DNA of 64,000 nucleotides from Azotosporobacter soli (GCF_030542965.1 NZ_JAUAOA010000002.1:186001-250000); one strand, 5' to 3'; positions 29,881 to 40,709 are shown, numbered from the stretch's first letter. Numbers and translations are program-made. The notes: generated by a model not told the origin, from the sequence alone.

Positions 29881-31902
29881 TCAGGCAGATCTCCTTCCCA
29901 GCAGGGACGACAGATAAGCAAGCACCTGAACGCCCACTACGGCCAAGAGGCCAAACGCCATGCCCGCCGCCATTCCATCCAGACCCCGGACAAACGACAT
30001 CAGTACCGGCGTGCGCATGTGCGCGAACGTCTCGACCAACGAGCCCTGCCCGATTGTCGCGACGAGCACCAACGCATAGTGCAGAATACGCGGCCATTGA
30101 CGGTAAGCCGCCATAACCAGTAAGAAGAACGCCGGGTGACCGATCATAAATTCTTTTTCCCGCGGTCGCGCAAACATGACCCGTTCCAGAAAGGCCCGCA
30201 GTTTCAGTTCGATGTCCGGCACCGGCACGCCAGCCGTATGACCGGAACGTCCGACATAAACCAACGCGACCAGCGCGACCAGCGCACAGCCCAACAGCGT
30301 TTTGATCTGTACCGGATAATTAAGCAGCGCCTTGAGCTGCGCGCCGATGCCGGCCGGAACTTCATCCAGCAAACGGTAGCGGCTGAAATAGGTCAGCGAG
30401 ACCATCAGAATCGGCGCGACAAAGGTCAGTTTAACACCGCGGAAAATTTCCATTTCAAGAAAGAAACGCACGTCGGCCAGCAGCGCGGCCACATAAAGAC
30501 CGCCGATCAACGAGATGCCGACCGTCAAAGCCAAGTAGAGGCAACCATCGCCCATGATGCGCGCCAGACTGCCTTTACCGCTCAGTTCCTTTTTTCGCCA
30601 GGCGTCAAGAAACCAGGTCATCGACAAGGTCGGAAAAAGGATCGCACTGGCCAGCGCGGCCATTTGACGCGCCAGCGTACCGCCGCCTTTGAGCAGCGGC
30701 AACGTCAATGCGAGGCTGAGCAACAGCCAGAGCAGATATTGCCAGCGTTTGCCGAACGGGTGGACCAGACTCAGGAAAAGAACGCCGGCCGCGACTGCCC
30801 CAGCAATGCTGAGCGCGGTCAGCCAGGCCGGAGCAAAATAATCCTGATACACGCCCGCCTTGCCCAGCGTGAAGCCTTTGGCCAGCAGTTCCTGCTTGAC
30901 GCCGCTGACATAGGCCAGATTCGTTTCCACCAGCGTCTTACCCGGTTCCGCTTTGTCAAATTTGCGCAAGAGATTGATTCGGATGTTGCGTTCCTGATCG
31001 GTAACGCCCCAGCGTTGAATCGCGTCCGCCATGCGCAGTTTCGGCTGCTCATCCTTCGGAATCACATAGACTCGGGCCGCGCGATACGCGTCGGCGGCCA
31101 CCAGATTTGTCAAGCCTTCCTGTTTAACGAACTGCAGCTGCAGCGGGTGTTCGATCAGCGCTAGCGTGTAGCCGTTCTCTTTCAGTTTGGCGAGCGTCAG
31201 CGGTAGTTTATCTGGAAAGCCTAGCGCTTCCTCGCCGACAAACATCACCGCCGAGATAGTATCAATGCCTGCCATACGGTTGAAGACGCTTTCAACGTCC
31301 GACGTCTCCACTTTCGTGTAGTTCGACGGCCGGGCAATGACATAGAAGCCCTGCTCCGCCGCATGCAGTATTTCCGCGCGCGGCAGACCCAGGTTCCATT
31401 TCTGCACCTTTTCAAAGTTGGCCTTCGCCGCCAGGATCCGGTGCGGCGCATCGAGCACTGCGACACGTTCCGGGCTGAGGCGGCGGCTCAGATCGTCTCT
31501 GATCTCATTGAACGAGGCCTCATCCTGGCCGACTACATAGACATCCTGCGGCAGGACGCGACCGGCTGCGATCAAAGGCTGCCAGATCGGATCGCTGCGA
31601 TGCAGGCTCTGAATCTCGGCGCCGGAAATCACGGCCGCCTTGCCGCTCTTGCTTAACTTTTCCAGACTGGTCTCATAAACGGCGAGCGAAGTCACGCCCG
31701 CAGCTTTCAGCTGCTGCATCAATGCATCCGTCGGCACGCCGTCAAGCTGCGCCAATTCGATGACATCCTCGTATTCCATCGCCAGTTCAACCTGGTTGTT
31801 TGCTTTTTCCACCTGATGCCGCTGCCAGACTACCGTCAAGGAAGCCAACAGGCCTATGACGATGATGGCGATGAGCAGCCGGTTATAACGAAACTCTTTC
31901 AA
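29881..31902 (-). CDS. DUF5693 family polytopic membrane protein
   Basis: 673 residues. One N-terminal helix (about 8-24), an extracytoplasmic domain of about 320 residues (EYEDVIELAQLDGVPTDALM near its start), then eight or more helices from about residue 355. This matches DUF5693, a family of unknown function that regularly precedes csaB. The TTG start at 31900-31902 has AAGGTGG nine bases upstream. Tight spacing with csaB and DUF2993 suggests one envelope operon. No catalytic motif is recognised. Confidence 0.8.
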   Translation of the reverse strand: MKEFRYNRLLIAIIVIGLLASLTVVWQRHQVEKANNQVELAMEYEDVIELAQLDGVPTDALMQQLKAAGVTSLAVYETSLEKLSKSGKAAVISGAEIQSLHRSDPIWQPLIAAGRVLPQDVYVVGQDEASFNEIRDDLSRRLSPERVAVLDAPHRILAAKANFEKVQKWNLGLPRAEILHAAEQGFYVIARPSNYTKVETSDVESVFNRMAGIDTISAVMFVGEEALGFPDKLPLTLAKLKENGYTLALIEHPLQLQFVKQEGLTNLVAADAYRAARVYVIPKDEQPKLRMADAIQRWGVTDQERNIRINLLRKFDKAEPGKTLVETNLAYVSGVKQELLAKGFTLGKAGVYQDYFAPAWLTALSIAGAVAAGVLFLSLVHPFGKRWQYLLWLLLSLALTLPLLKGGGTLARQMAALASAILFPTLSMTWFLDAWRKKELSGKGSLARIMGDGCLYLALTVGISLIGGLYVAALLADVRFFLEMEIFRGVKLTFVAPILMVSLTYFSRYRLLDEVPAGIGAQLKALLNYPVQIKTLLGCALVALVALVYVGRSGHTAGVPVPDIELKLRAFLERVMFARPREKEFMIGHPAFFLLVMAAYRQWPRILHYALVLVATIGQGSLVETFAHMRTPVLMSFVRGLDGMAAGMAFGLLAVVGVQVLAYLSSLLGRRSA

Positions 31903-31948
31903 ACACTTCGACCACCTTACGCAATAAATATCGTTATCCTATGGAGCG

Positions 31949-32626
31949 CTAGCGTCCGGCATGCAGCAGCACGCGCGCCTGTCCGTCTTCCTGCACGACG
32001 CTTGTCGGGCGCAACGCGAACGGCAATTGTTTGCCGTCCATGACCGGAATCTTGCCGAGCGCCGACCAAATCAAGCCGCTCGCATCGCTATTGTTGATCA
32101 TCAGTTTTTTCGTTTGCAAGACGATGACCTGATCCTGAAGAATCAGCTGACCTTCGAGTGACAGGCGCAATTTAAGAAGTCCGCCGGGGGAAAACGTCCC
32201 CTGCACCAGAACGAGGTCCGGCGTGATCGTGACGCTGACTTCTTTGATGCCCTTTTCTGGGCGACTCAGTAAGCGCACGAGTTCCTCTTCGCCGATCGTC
32301 GCCGTCACGTCGACCTGCCCGGCCGTGAGGCTTTCCAGCCGGCCATTGACAAGCTGCTTCAGCGACAAATGCACATCGCTGAATACGCCATGTACCTGCC
32401 TGAGCGCGAGTTTCTCGCCCTGCAGCTGCGGTATGTTCATCTCGATGCGCGGTATCGTACCGCTCAGCCAGGCCAACGCCGGACGGCCCGACAGCACAAC
32501 CTCGCTGTCGTCTGACGCGCCCGGCACTTTGGCCAGGATAAAATGTCCCCAGATCATCGGCAGCAATAATTCCGCCAGCAGCAAACAAGCCGCCAGGGTT
32601 GCCGCGCCTCTTCGCCAGCCTTTCAT
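31949..32626 (-). CDS. DUF2993 (LmeA-like) exported protein
   Basis: 225 residues. An N-terminal signal anchor (about 8-30) precedes an all-beta/alpha DUF2993 domain (VHGVFSDVHLSLKQLVNGRL, VTATIGEEELVRLL, the C-terminal GLIWSALGKIPVM). The family contains lipid-binding, tubular SMP-like proteins such as mycobacterial LmeA. Its RBS, AGGAGG, overlaps the prfB stop, so the gene is coupled to prfB. An envelope lipid or polysaccharide role is inference. Confidence 0.75.
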   Translation of the reverse strand: MKGWRRGAATLAACLLLAELLLPMIWGHFILAKVPGASDDSEVVLSGRPALAWLSGTIPRIEMNIPQLQGEKLALRQVHGVFSDVHLSLKQLVNGRLESLTAGQVDVTATIGEEELVRLLSRPEKGIKEVSVTITPDLVLVQGTFSPGGLLKLRLSLEGQLILQDQVIVLQTKKLMINNSDASGLIWSALGKIPVMDGKQLPFALRPTSVVQEDGQARVLLHAGR

Positions 32627-32637
32627 CGCGCGCCTCC

Positions 32638-33739
32638 TTATTTGCTATCGCCTTTCAAGTACGCTTCAATGAACTGCGTCAGTTCTCCGTCCATGACCGC
32701 CTGCACGTTGCCGGTCTCGGAACCGGTACGATGGTCCTTGACCAGGTTATAAGGATGGAAGACATAGGAGCGGATCTGACTGCCCCATTCGATCGCCTGA
32801 TAATCACCGGCAATCTCACTGAGCATGTTCTCCTGCTTCTTGCGTTCCAGTTCAAACAGCTTCGCGCGCATCAGCTTCAGACATTGCTCGCGGTTCTTGA
32901 TCTGCGAACGTTCGCTTTGGCATTGCACGATCACGCCGGTCGGAATATGCGTCATCCGCACCGCCGAATCAGTCTTATTGATATGCTGACCGCCCGCGCC
33001 GCTGGCGCGATAGGTGTCGACCCGCACATCGACCATGTTGATGTCGACGCTGACCGCGTCGTCAATTTCCGGCATCACATCCACCGCCGCGAACGACGTG
33101 TGCCGCCTGCCGCTGGCATCGAACGGCGAGATGCGCACCAAACGATGCACGCCTTTTTCCGAACGCAAATAGCCGTAGGCATTGTGTCCGGAGATCAGAA
33201 GCGTCGCGCTTTTAACGCCCGCTTCGTCACCGGCGAGAAAATCCATCGTCTCGACCTTGTAGCCCTGCTTTTCCGCCCAGCGGACATACATGCGAAGCAG
33301 CATCTGCGCCCAGTCCTGCGCTTCGGTGCCGCCCGCGCCCGCATGCAGCGTCAAAATCGCATTGTTGCGGTCGTATTCGCCCGATAAGAGCAGCGTCAGC
33401 TGCAGCGCTTCCAGTTCGCTGCGCATTTCATCAAGCGCCGCGGTCACTTCGTCATAGACGCTTTCATCCTCTTCTTCCGTACCCATCTGCCAGAGCAGTT
33501 CGACGTCTTCATGCCGCTGCGTCAGCTGATAGTACTGCGCGATGTTGTCCTTGATGCCGGTCAGTTCCTGCGCGACTTTTTGCGCTTCGGCGGGATCGTC
33601 CCAAAAACCGGGCGCCGCCATCTTGTCTTCTAATAATGCGATTCGTTCCTCTTTGCCGACGACGTCAAAGAGAATCCCTCACTTCCTGCAATTGTTTAGC
33701 TAACTCCACTATCGGCAGACGCAAATCTTCCAATAACAA
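32638..33739 (-). CDS. prfB: Peptide chain release factor 2, expressed by programmed +1 frameshift
   Basis: Two frames are joined: 24 codons from a TTG at 33737-33739 (33668-33739), then 32638-33666 after skipping T at 33667, giving 366 residues. Frame 1 ends ...QEVRDSL followed by TGA in CTTTGAC; the shifted frame continues DVGKEERIALLEDKMAAPGF. Family motifs are intact: the RF2-specific SPF in RISPFDASG and catalytic GGQ in GAGGQHINKTD. It releases peptides at UGA/UAA, and low RF2 allows the shift, autoregulating its level. A start at 33621 alone would lack the N-terminal helix. secA lies upstream, as is usual. Confidence 0.93.
33664..33679 (-). promoter_or_regulatory. prfB +1 recoding site
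   Basis: On the minus strand AGGGATTCTCTTTGAC: a Shine-Dalgarno-like AGGG upstream, the slippery CTT, and in-frame stop TGA followed by C, the arrangement conserved in bacterial RF2 genes. The SD-like element is weaker than E. coli AGGGGG. Confidence 0.92.
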
Positions 33740-33811
33740 CGCATTCCACCCCGTTTCACACGGCCAACAGGGCGTGCTTTCGCCCCGCCCTGCCTGTCCG
33801 CTATTTCTTCT

Positions 33812-33957
33812 CTATTGGCTCATGGCTTTTGGCTCATGGCTTACGGCTATTGGCTCGTAGTAGCCCGAAGCCATTAGCCGTTCTGCCTAGCCCATCGCTA
33901 TGGCTCATAGCTCGTAGCCCTGAGCCCTTAGCCGTACTGCCACTAACCGCTCCATCA
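33812..33957 (+). repeat. Family B heptad repeat, copy B4 (double unit)
   Basis: Six consecutive heptads (TGGCTCA, TGGCTTT, TGGCTCA, TGGCTTA, CGGCTAT, TGGCTCG), then a hairpin with arms CGGCTATTGGCT (33844-33855) and AGCCATTAGCCG (33869-33880), the core AGCCGTTCTGCC, and a second degenerate unit ending ACTGCCACTAACC. It fills the gap between secA and prfB and ends four bases from the secA stop. Confidence 0.8.
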
Positions 33958-33960
33958 TCG

Positions 33961-36471
<2,511 letters not shown>

Positions 36472-36631
36472 TGAAATCAGCTCCTTACTTCTGTCAGGGC
36501 TAGCTTCGACATTCTACGCCCTAATTTTAGATTTTAGCACAACCAGGGCCGTGAAGTCAAAAAAATCCAGACGATTGCTGTTCATTTTCGCTACTAAATC
36601 ATCTGTCAGATTAACCAGCACGACGGGGCTT

Positions 36632-36717
36632 TTAACACGAAGAAAGGCAAAGATAGGAAGAGTTTAAATTTATCTTTCCTCCTTCCCTTCTTCCTTTTCT
36701 TCGCATCTTCGTGTTAA
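36632..36717. repeat. Family A inverted repeat, copy A6
   Basis: TTAACACGAAGA (36632-36643) and TCTTCGTGTTAA (36706-36717), perfect 12-base arms; pyrimidine-rich CCTCCTTCCCTTC interior. It lies between the secA start and the cytochrome b terminator. The rest of 36472-36776 shows no gene. Confidence 0.88.
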
Positions 36718-36736
36718 CCGTCCCCTACATAAAAGC

Positions 36737-36764
36737 AAACCCCCTCGCCGCGGCGAGAGGGTTT
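36737..36764 (-). terminator. Terminator of the hydrogenase operon
   Basis: AAACCCCCTCGCCG and CGGCGAGAGGGTTT form a 14-bp stem with one mismatch; on the minus strand it is followed by GCTTTTATG. It lies just after the cytochrome b stop. Confidence 0.85.
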
Positions 36765-36776
36765 ATACCTAGTATG

Positions 36777-37448
36777 TTACACCGTTTTGTCTTTGGGCAC
36801 GACCTTGGTTTCCACCCAGAGCGGCGTGTGATGTTTGGCTTCCGAAAGCGACTGCGTTCCGTCGCCGAACATCGTCTTGAACTCACCCCAGTTGTAGATG
36901 CCGAGGAAGATATGCGCGAACATGAACAGTCCCAGACCGACGCCGATCCAAAGATGTCCGAGATCCAGCCAATAGATGAAGGCTTTGGGCGCGAACGGAA
37001 TGAACGCGTACAAAATCCAGCCGCTGAAGATCAGGAACAGCGCGCCCGGCAGGAGCGCCAGCGCAAACTGCTTTTGACCGGCATGCATCTTGTCGACCGG
37101 CGGCAACGGGATTTCCTTGCCGAGCAGCATTTTTTGCGGATAACCGCCGCCGACTTTCAACCAGGCAAAGTCGTTTTCTTCCCAGGTGAACGTCAAACGA
37201 ATGAACGCGATGACGCGGTCGAACGCAAAGATAAAATACAAGAGCGAAGCAATCGAAAAAATCGCTGCACCGATAATATGGATCTGCATCGCCTGATGCA
37301 CGAACTCCGAACCGCCTGGCTTAAGCCAGATGATAAATCCGGTGATCGCCGCCGGTACAAACCCCAAGACCAGACTCCAATGAAACAAACGGGAAGGCAA
37401 TGCGTGTTTTAAAACACGCGACTCATTGCTATCGTGTGTATGCATCAC
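36777..37448 (-). CDS. Cytochrome b subunit of membrane-bound hydrogenase
   Basis: 223 residues, four membrane helices (about 25-47, 65-88, 125-147 and 165-190) with histidines suited to b-haem ligation (RLFHWSLVLGF, VHQAMQIHIIGAA, FMFAHIFLGIYNW). It resembles the FdnI/HupC/b561 family that passes electrons from a periplasmic enzyme to quinone. As last gene after the two hydrogenase subunits it is the likely membrane anchor. GTG at 37448, or the ATG directly after, follows GGAGGAT. Confidence 0.85.
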   Translation of the reverse strand: MMHTHDSNESRVLKHALPSRLFHWSLVLGFVPAAITGFIIWLKPGGSEFVHQAMQIHIIGAAIFSIASLLYFIFAFDRVIAFIRLTFTWEENDFAWLKVGGGYPQKMLLGKEIPLPPVDKMHAGQKQFALALLPGALFLIFSGWILYAFIPFAPKAFIYWLDLGHLWIGVGLGLFMFAHIFLGIYNWGEFKTMFGDGTQSLSEAKHHTPLWVETKVVPKDKTV

Positions 37449-37459
37449 AAGCTATCCTC

Positions 37460-37771
37460 CTACACCAGTTTTGTCCGATTCACATAGCGGGTATGGAACA
37501 ACTCTTCCGACAAAGGACTCAACGGCTTGCCGGCAAAATTCTTATACATCTCCTGGATGGCCGGGTTATTATGGCTCTGCCGAACGGCCGCTTTCTTGTC
37601 ATCCTTATACAGACCGGCGGTCCGCATCTTGATGTATTTGGTCCGATCCTGAATCAAATCGCTGGCCACATACGCGCCGCCCCAGAGCATTGCACCGGCT
37701 ACGCCCATCACGCCGAGAAATTCACGCCGGCTGACCTTGACCGCTTTTTCAACATAATCATATCGTGCCAT
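37460..37771 (-). CDS. [FeFe]-hydrogenase small subunit with Tat signal
   Basis: 103 residues. The twin-arginine motif SRREFLGVMGVAGAM (about 14-28) is followed by a hydrophobic stretch, then the iron-hydrogenase small-subunit domain (HNNPAIQEMYKNFAGKPLS, HTRYVNRTK). As in Desulfovibrio HydB, this peptide wraps the catalytic subunit and carries the export signal for both. AGGAGG precedes the ATG; 14 bases separate it from the large-subunit stop. Confidence 0.9.
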   Translation of the reverse strand: MARYDYVEKAVKVSRREFLGVMGVAGAMLWGGAYVASDLIQDRTKYIKMRTAGLYKDDKKAAVRQSHNNPAIQEMYKNFAGKPLSPLSEELFHTRYVNRTKLV

Positions 37772-37785
37772 TATCTGACTCCTCC

Positions 37786-39042
37786 TTAACTCCAGGGCAA
37801 TAATGCCTTATATTTGTCAGTCCACGAAGTCCCCATCGGATTGATCGGCTGTCCGCCGCCGTTGACGCAACCGCCCGGACAGTTCATCACTTCAATGAAG
37901 TGATATTTTGATTTTCCGGCAACCACTTCATCGGCAACCGCCTTGATGTTTTCCTTGATGCCATGCACGACTGCCACCTGCAAAACAATCTCTTTGCCGG
38001 TTTTAGCATCTTTGATCGGCACACTGGCTTCCTTGACGCCTTGTAAACCGCGCACCGGCGTAAACTCGAGCACGCCCAGCTCCTCGCCGGAAATCACATA
38101 GTAGGCCGTCCTGAGTGCAGCCTCCATGACGCCGCCGGTGTTGCCGAAAATCGTTCCGGCGCCGCTGTACTGCGCCATCGGATTATTATCGCTGCGCTCC
38201 GACTGATTCGCCAGGTTGATGCCTTTTTGTTTCATTAGACGCGCGATATCGCGCGTGGTCAGGACGACGTCGACGTCGGGGTAATCTGCACTGCGACCCT
38301 GTTTATGCCAATATTCGGCCGCACTGTGGAATTCCGGACGCGCCGCTTCGAATTTTTTCGCGGTACAGGGCATGATCGCGACGACGAAAACTTTTTCCGG
38401 TTCCGTCTTGTACAACTCTTTCGCGGCATACGTTTTTAACAACGGTCCGTGCATCATCATCGGCGATTTGGCCGAGGAGAGATACGGCAATAATTGAGGA
38501 TAGTATAATTCCGTATAACGGATCCAAGCCGGGCAACATGAGGTAAACTGCGGCAGGGGGCCGACATGGCCTTCGCCCGTTTCACCCAAAAGGTGGTGGC
38601 GGATCCGGCCGATCAGCTCAGTGCCTTCTTCCATAATCGTCAAGTCGGCCGCATAATTGGTATCGCCGATGACAAAGCCTAACTGGTTCAAAGCACTGTA
38701 CAACTTTTCCGTTGCCAGCGTCCCCGGCGCCATGCCGAACTCTTCGGCGATCGCAACGCGGACCGCAGGCGCGATCGTTGTCACTACGGTAAACTGCTTG
38801 TCCGCGAGCTTCTGCTCGACGGCCGCTACGGGATCCACGACATCCGTCGGTGCGCCGAACGGACAATTCACCAGACACTGCCCGCAAAAAACGCATTTTT
38901 CCTTGTCGATGTGATGTACGGCACCATATTTCCCATCAATGGCATCGCTCGGACAGAATGCCTTGCAACTGTCACAACCTTTGCATTTTTTGCGATCAAT
39001 GGTGATTACCTGGGACAATTCCTGTTGCTGAAAACCTTTCAT
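37786..39042 (-). CDS. [FeFe]-hydrogenase large (catalytic) subunit, periplasmic type
   Basis: 418 residues. Two [4Fe-4S] ferredoxin motifs (CKGCDSCKAFCPSDAI and CVFCGQCLVNCPFGAP) are followed by the H-cluster domain with all three signatures: TSCCPAW (L1), MPCTAKKFEAARPEF (L2) and EVMNCPGGCVNGGGQP (L3). The size and lack of extra N-terminal Fe-S domains match the Desulfovibrio-type dimeric enzyme. No signal of its own, so it should be co-exported with the Tat-bearing small subunit. Probably oxidises H2 outside the membrane and feeds cytochrome b. HydE/F/G maturases are not in the window. Confidence 0.93.
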   Translation of the reverse strand: MKGFQQQELSQVITIDRKKCKGCDSCKAFCPSDAIDGKYGAVHHIDKEKCVFCGQCLVNCPFGAPTDVVDPVAAVEQKLADKQFTVVTTIAPAVRVAIAEEFGMAPGTLATEKLYSALNQLGFVIGDTNYAADLTIMEEGTELIGRIRHHLLGETGEGHVGPLPQFTSCCPAWIRYTELYYPQLLPYLSSAKSPMMMHGPLLKTYAAKELYKTEPEKVFVVAIMPCTAKKFEAARPEFHSAAEYWHKQGRSADYPDVDVVLTTRDIARLMKQKGINLANQSERSDNNPMAQYSGAGTIFGNTGGVMEAALRTAYYVISGEELGVLEFTPVRGLQGVKEASVPIKDAKTGKEIVLQVAVVHGIKENIKAVADEVVAGKSKYHFIEVMNCPGGCVNGGGQPINPMGTSWTDKYKALLPWS

Positions 39043-39167
39043 CCCATATCCTCCCTACACTTTCTTTACCCTATACTTTACCGCGTTTTGTGACTTAATA
39101 TTTCATTATTCGCTATTATTCGACACAATTCGCGCTTCCCCTGCTAGGTTAACGCCTAAATTTAGAT

Positions 39168-39254
39168 AAAAAAAAGCAGGGGGAACAACGGCGACAAACG
39201 CCTCGTTGCCACCCCTGCGCACATTCTCTATCTCTCACGCGCGCCCTAACGGAC
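39168..39254 (-). ncRNA. Putative small RNA or attenuator upstream of the hydrogenase operon
   Basis: From the extended -10 at 39261-39269, a transcript of about 85 nt would contain CACATT...AATGTG and GCGC...GCGC pairing options, then a strong hairpin with arms GCAGGGG (39176-39182) and CCCCTGC (39212-39218) and an inner CAACG/CGTTG stem, ending in eight T residues (39168-39175). It ends about 125 bases before the hydrogenase ATG, so it is either a free small RNA or a terminator/antiterminator control. The family is not recognised; a GGGTGGCAACG stretch is only loosely like a T-box. Confidence 0.5.
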
Positions 39255-39260
39255 AATGTG

Positions 39261-39269
39261 ATTATATCA
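39261..39269 (-). promoter_or_regulatory. Extended -10 promoter element
   Basis: Minus strand TGATATAAT, an extended -10, with an A/T-rich upstream region (39290-39360) that could act as an UP element; the -35 match (TTTAAT) is poor. Confidence 0.55.
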
Positions 39270-39415
39270 TACTTGTTTTTCACATTAAATAGGTAAACTG
39301 TATTTAAGTTTGTATTTTTTATACAAAACTAGTAAAAAAACGTTTTTTAAGTTTTTATCGGATTTGTCCTCTTTTTTTACAGTCTGCATTGCCCGTTATC
39401 TGCATCGCAGCAGAA

Positions 39416-39452
39416 GAAAAAGCGCCCTGCCGGTATTGGCTCCGGCAGGGCG
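39416..39452 (-). terminator. Terminator of hpf
   Basis: CGCCCTGCCGG (39423-39433) and CCGGCAGGGCG (39442-39452), then TTTTT on the minus strand. Confidence 0.95.
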
Positions 39453-39457
39453 TCTTA

Positions 39458-39985
39458 TTAGAATTCTGGTTCGATCAAACCGTAATGCCCGTCTTTGCGG
39501 CGATACACCACATTGACTTCTTCCGTTTCCGTATTGGTGAAAACATAGAAGTCATGGTTGATCATGTTCATTTGCAGCACCGCTTCTTCGACATACATCG
39601 GTTTCACGGCGAAGCGTTTCGTCTTGACGACTTTGGTGTCATCATCCTCTTCCTGCAGTGCGCTTTGCACCAGTTCACTCTTGAAGGTGCCGCTCTTCAT
39701 GCGTTTGGCCAATTTGGTTTTATATTTTTCAATCTGCTTTTCAATTTTTTCCACAACTTGATCAATGGATGCATACATATCAGCAGTGGCTTCTTCGCCC
39801 CGCAGAATCATTCCATTGATAGGAACAGTCAGTTCGACGATATGACGTCCCTTTTCAACCTTTAATACAGCACTCATCTCACCTATATTATCGAAATACT
39901 TGGTGACTTTACTGACACGTTTTGTTACATAATCTTTCAACGCTGGAGTGATTTCAATGTTCTTTCCTCGTACGGCAATGGTCAT
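39458..39985 (-). CDS. hpf: Long-form ribosome hibernation promoting factor
   Basis: 175 residues from the ATG at 39983-39985 (MTIAVRGKNIEITPALKDYV); the ATG three codons earlier overlaps the AAGGAG site and is unlikely. The N-terminal S30AE domain (about 1-95) binds the 30S decoding region; the C-terminal domain (about 120-175, KRFAVKPMYVEEAVLQMNM, GHYGLIEPEF) dimerises ribosomes into 100S particles. Its place near secA-prfB is normal; the hydrogenase genes intervene here. Confidence 0.95.
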   Translation of the reverse strand: MTIAVRGKNIEITPALKDYVTKRVSKVTKYFDNIGEMSAVLKVEKGRHIVELTVPINGMILRGEEATADMYASIDQVVEKIEKQIEKYKTKLAKRMKSGTFKSELVQSALQEEDDDTKVVKTKRFAVKPMYVEEAVLQMNMINHDFYVFTNTETEEVNVVYRRKDGHYGLIEPEF

Positions 39986-40198
39986 ATTGTCCATCTCCTT
40001 CCGTGTGTCTTATAAGTAATATTCGCCGCCCTGCGTTAAATTCCTGTTAAAAAAGCCAAGTTCACCATAAAAATTTCAAAATCTTTTTACAATTTCTTTT
40101 TTCAACCTTCCAAAGCCGCATTTTTAAAGGCTTTCATCGATTTTCGGCTCTTGCTATATTCGCAAACAAACATTACAGAAAGTGGAAAGTCACTGTTA

Positions 40199-40246
40199 AA
40201 AAGACGCCTGCCACTGCCGCAGAAGTTGCTGCGCGTTTCAGCCGTC
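40199..40246 (-). terminator. Orphan terminator-like hairpin between csp and hpf
   Basis: GACGCCTG (40203-40210) with CAGCCGTC (40239-40246), 7 of 8 pairs, plus an inner CGCAG/CTGCG stem, followed by TTTTT on the minus strand. csp already has its own terminator 80 bases upstream, so this may end a short transcript between csp and hpf. The remainder of 39986-40367 is A/T-rich with no gene. Confidence 0.45.
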
Positions 40247-40324
40247 AAAACGCCGCATCATGCCGCGCTGCCCGGGCCGCCGGAATCGTCTCGCTTTAAA
40301 ACGTTCTTTTATTCTTGATAACAC

Positions 40325-40354
40325 AAAACCCGGCTGCTTTTACGCAACCGGGTT
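40325..40354 (-). terminator. Terminator of the cold-shock gene
   Basis: AACCCGG (40327-40333) and CCGGGTT (40348-40354), followed by TTTTGTG on the minus strand. Confidence 0.85.
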
Positions 40355-40367
40355 GGCGATTTATGAA

Positions 40368-40565
40368 TTATGACTTATAGACGTTGGCAGCTTGCGGCCC
40401 ACGAGCGCCTTCTACAATTTCAAATTCAACTTCTTGACCTTCGGCCAAGGATTTGAATCCTTCGTCTTGAATAGCGGAGAAGTGTACGAATACGTCAGCA
40501 CCGTCTTCTCTCTCGATGAAACCAAAACCTTTTTCTGCGCTGAACCATTTTACCTTACCAATCAT
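40368..40565 (-). CDS. Cold-shock domain protein (CspA family)
   Basis: 65 residues starting [23 protein letters not shown]1 (KGFGFIE) and RNP2 (VFVHFSAI) RNA-binding motifs are intact. It is a single-stranded nucleic-acid chaperone. The ATG at 40563-40565 has AGGAGG eight bases upstream; the TTG two codons earlier would give too short a spacing. Clear promoter and terminator make it monocistronic. Confidence 0.96.
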   Translation of the reverse strand: MIGKVKWFSAEKGFGFIEREDGADVFVHFSAIQDEGFKSLAEGQEVEFEIVEGARGPQAANVYKS

Positions 40566-40627
40566 GTCCAATTCCTCCTAATACATAAAAACTCTACGGC
40601 CAATCCAAAGACTGGAACCTCATGTTT

Positions 40628-40657
40628 AGTATATCATCGGCTAAATCAGACTGTCAA
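40628..40657 (-). promoter_or_regulatory. Sigma-A type promoter of the cold-shock gene
   Basis: Minus strand TTGACA (40652-40657), 18-base spacer, TATACT (40628-40633), giving a 5' leader of about 55 nt. Confidence 0.8.
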
Positions 40658-40709
40658 CGTAATGTACGGGGTCTATTCCCGCAAACCTTGTCAAACAAGG
40701 TCGAATAGT

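Noticed and set aside
33812-33957. CRISPR array suggested by regular repeats
   Set aside because: The period is seven bases with no spacers and no cas genes are in the window.
39168-39254. T-box riboswitch suggested by GGGTGGCAACG before a terminator
   Set aside because: The sequence departs from AGGGTGGNACCGCG, the leader is too short for a specifier stem, and the downstream gene is a hydrogenase, not an aminoacyl-tRNA or amino-acid gene.
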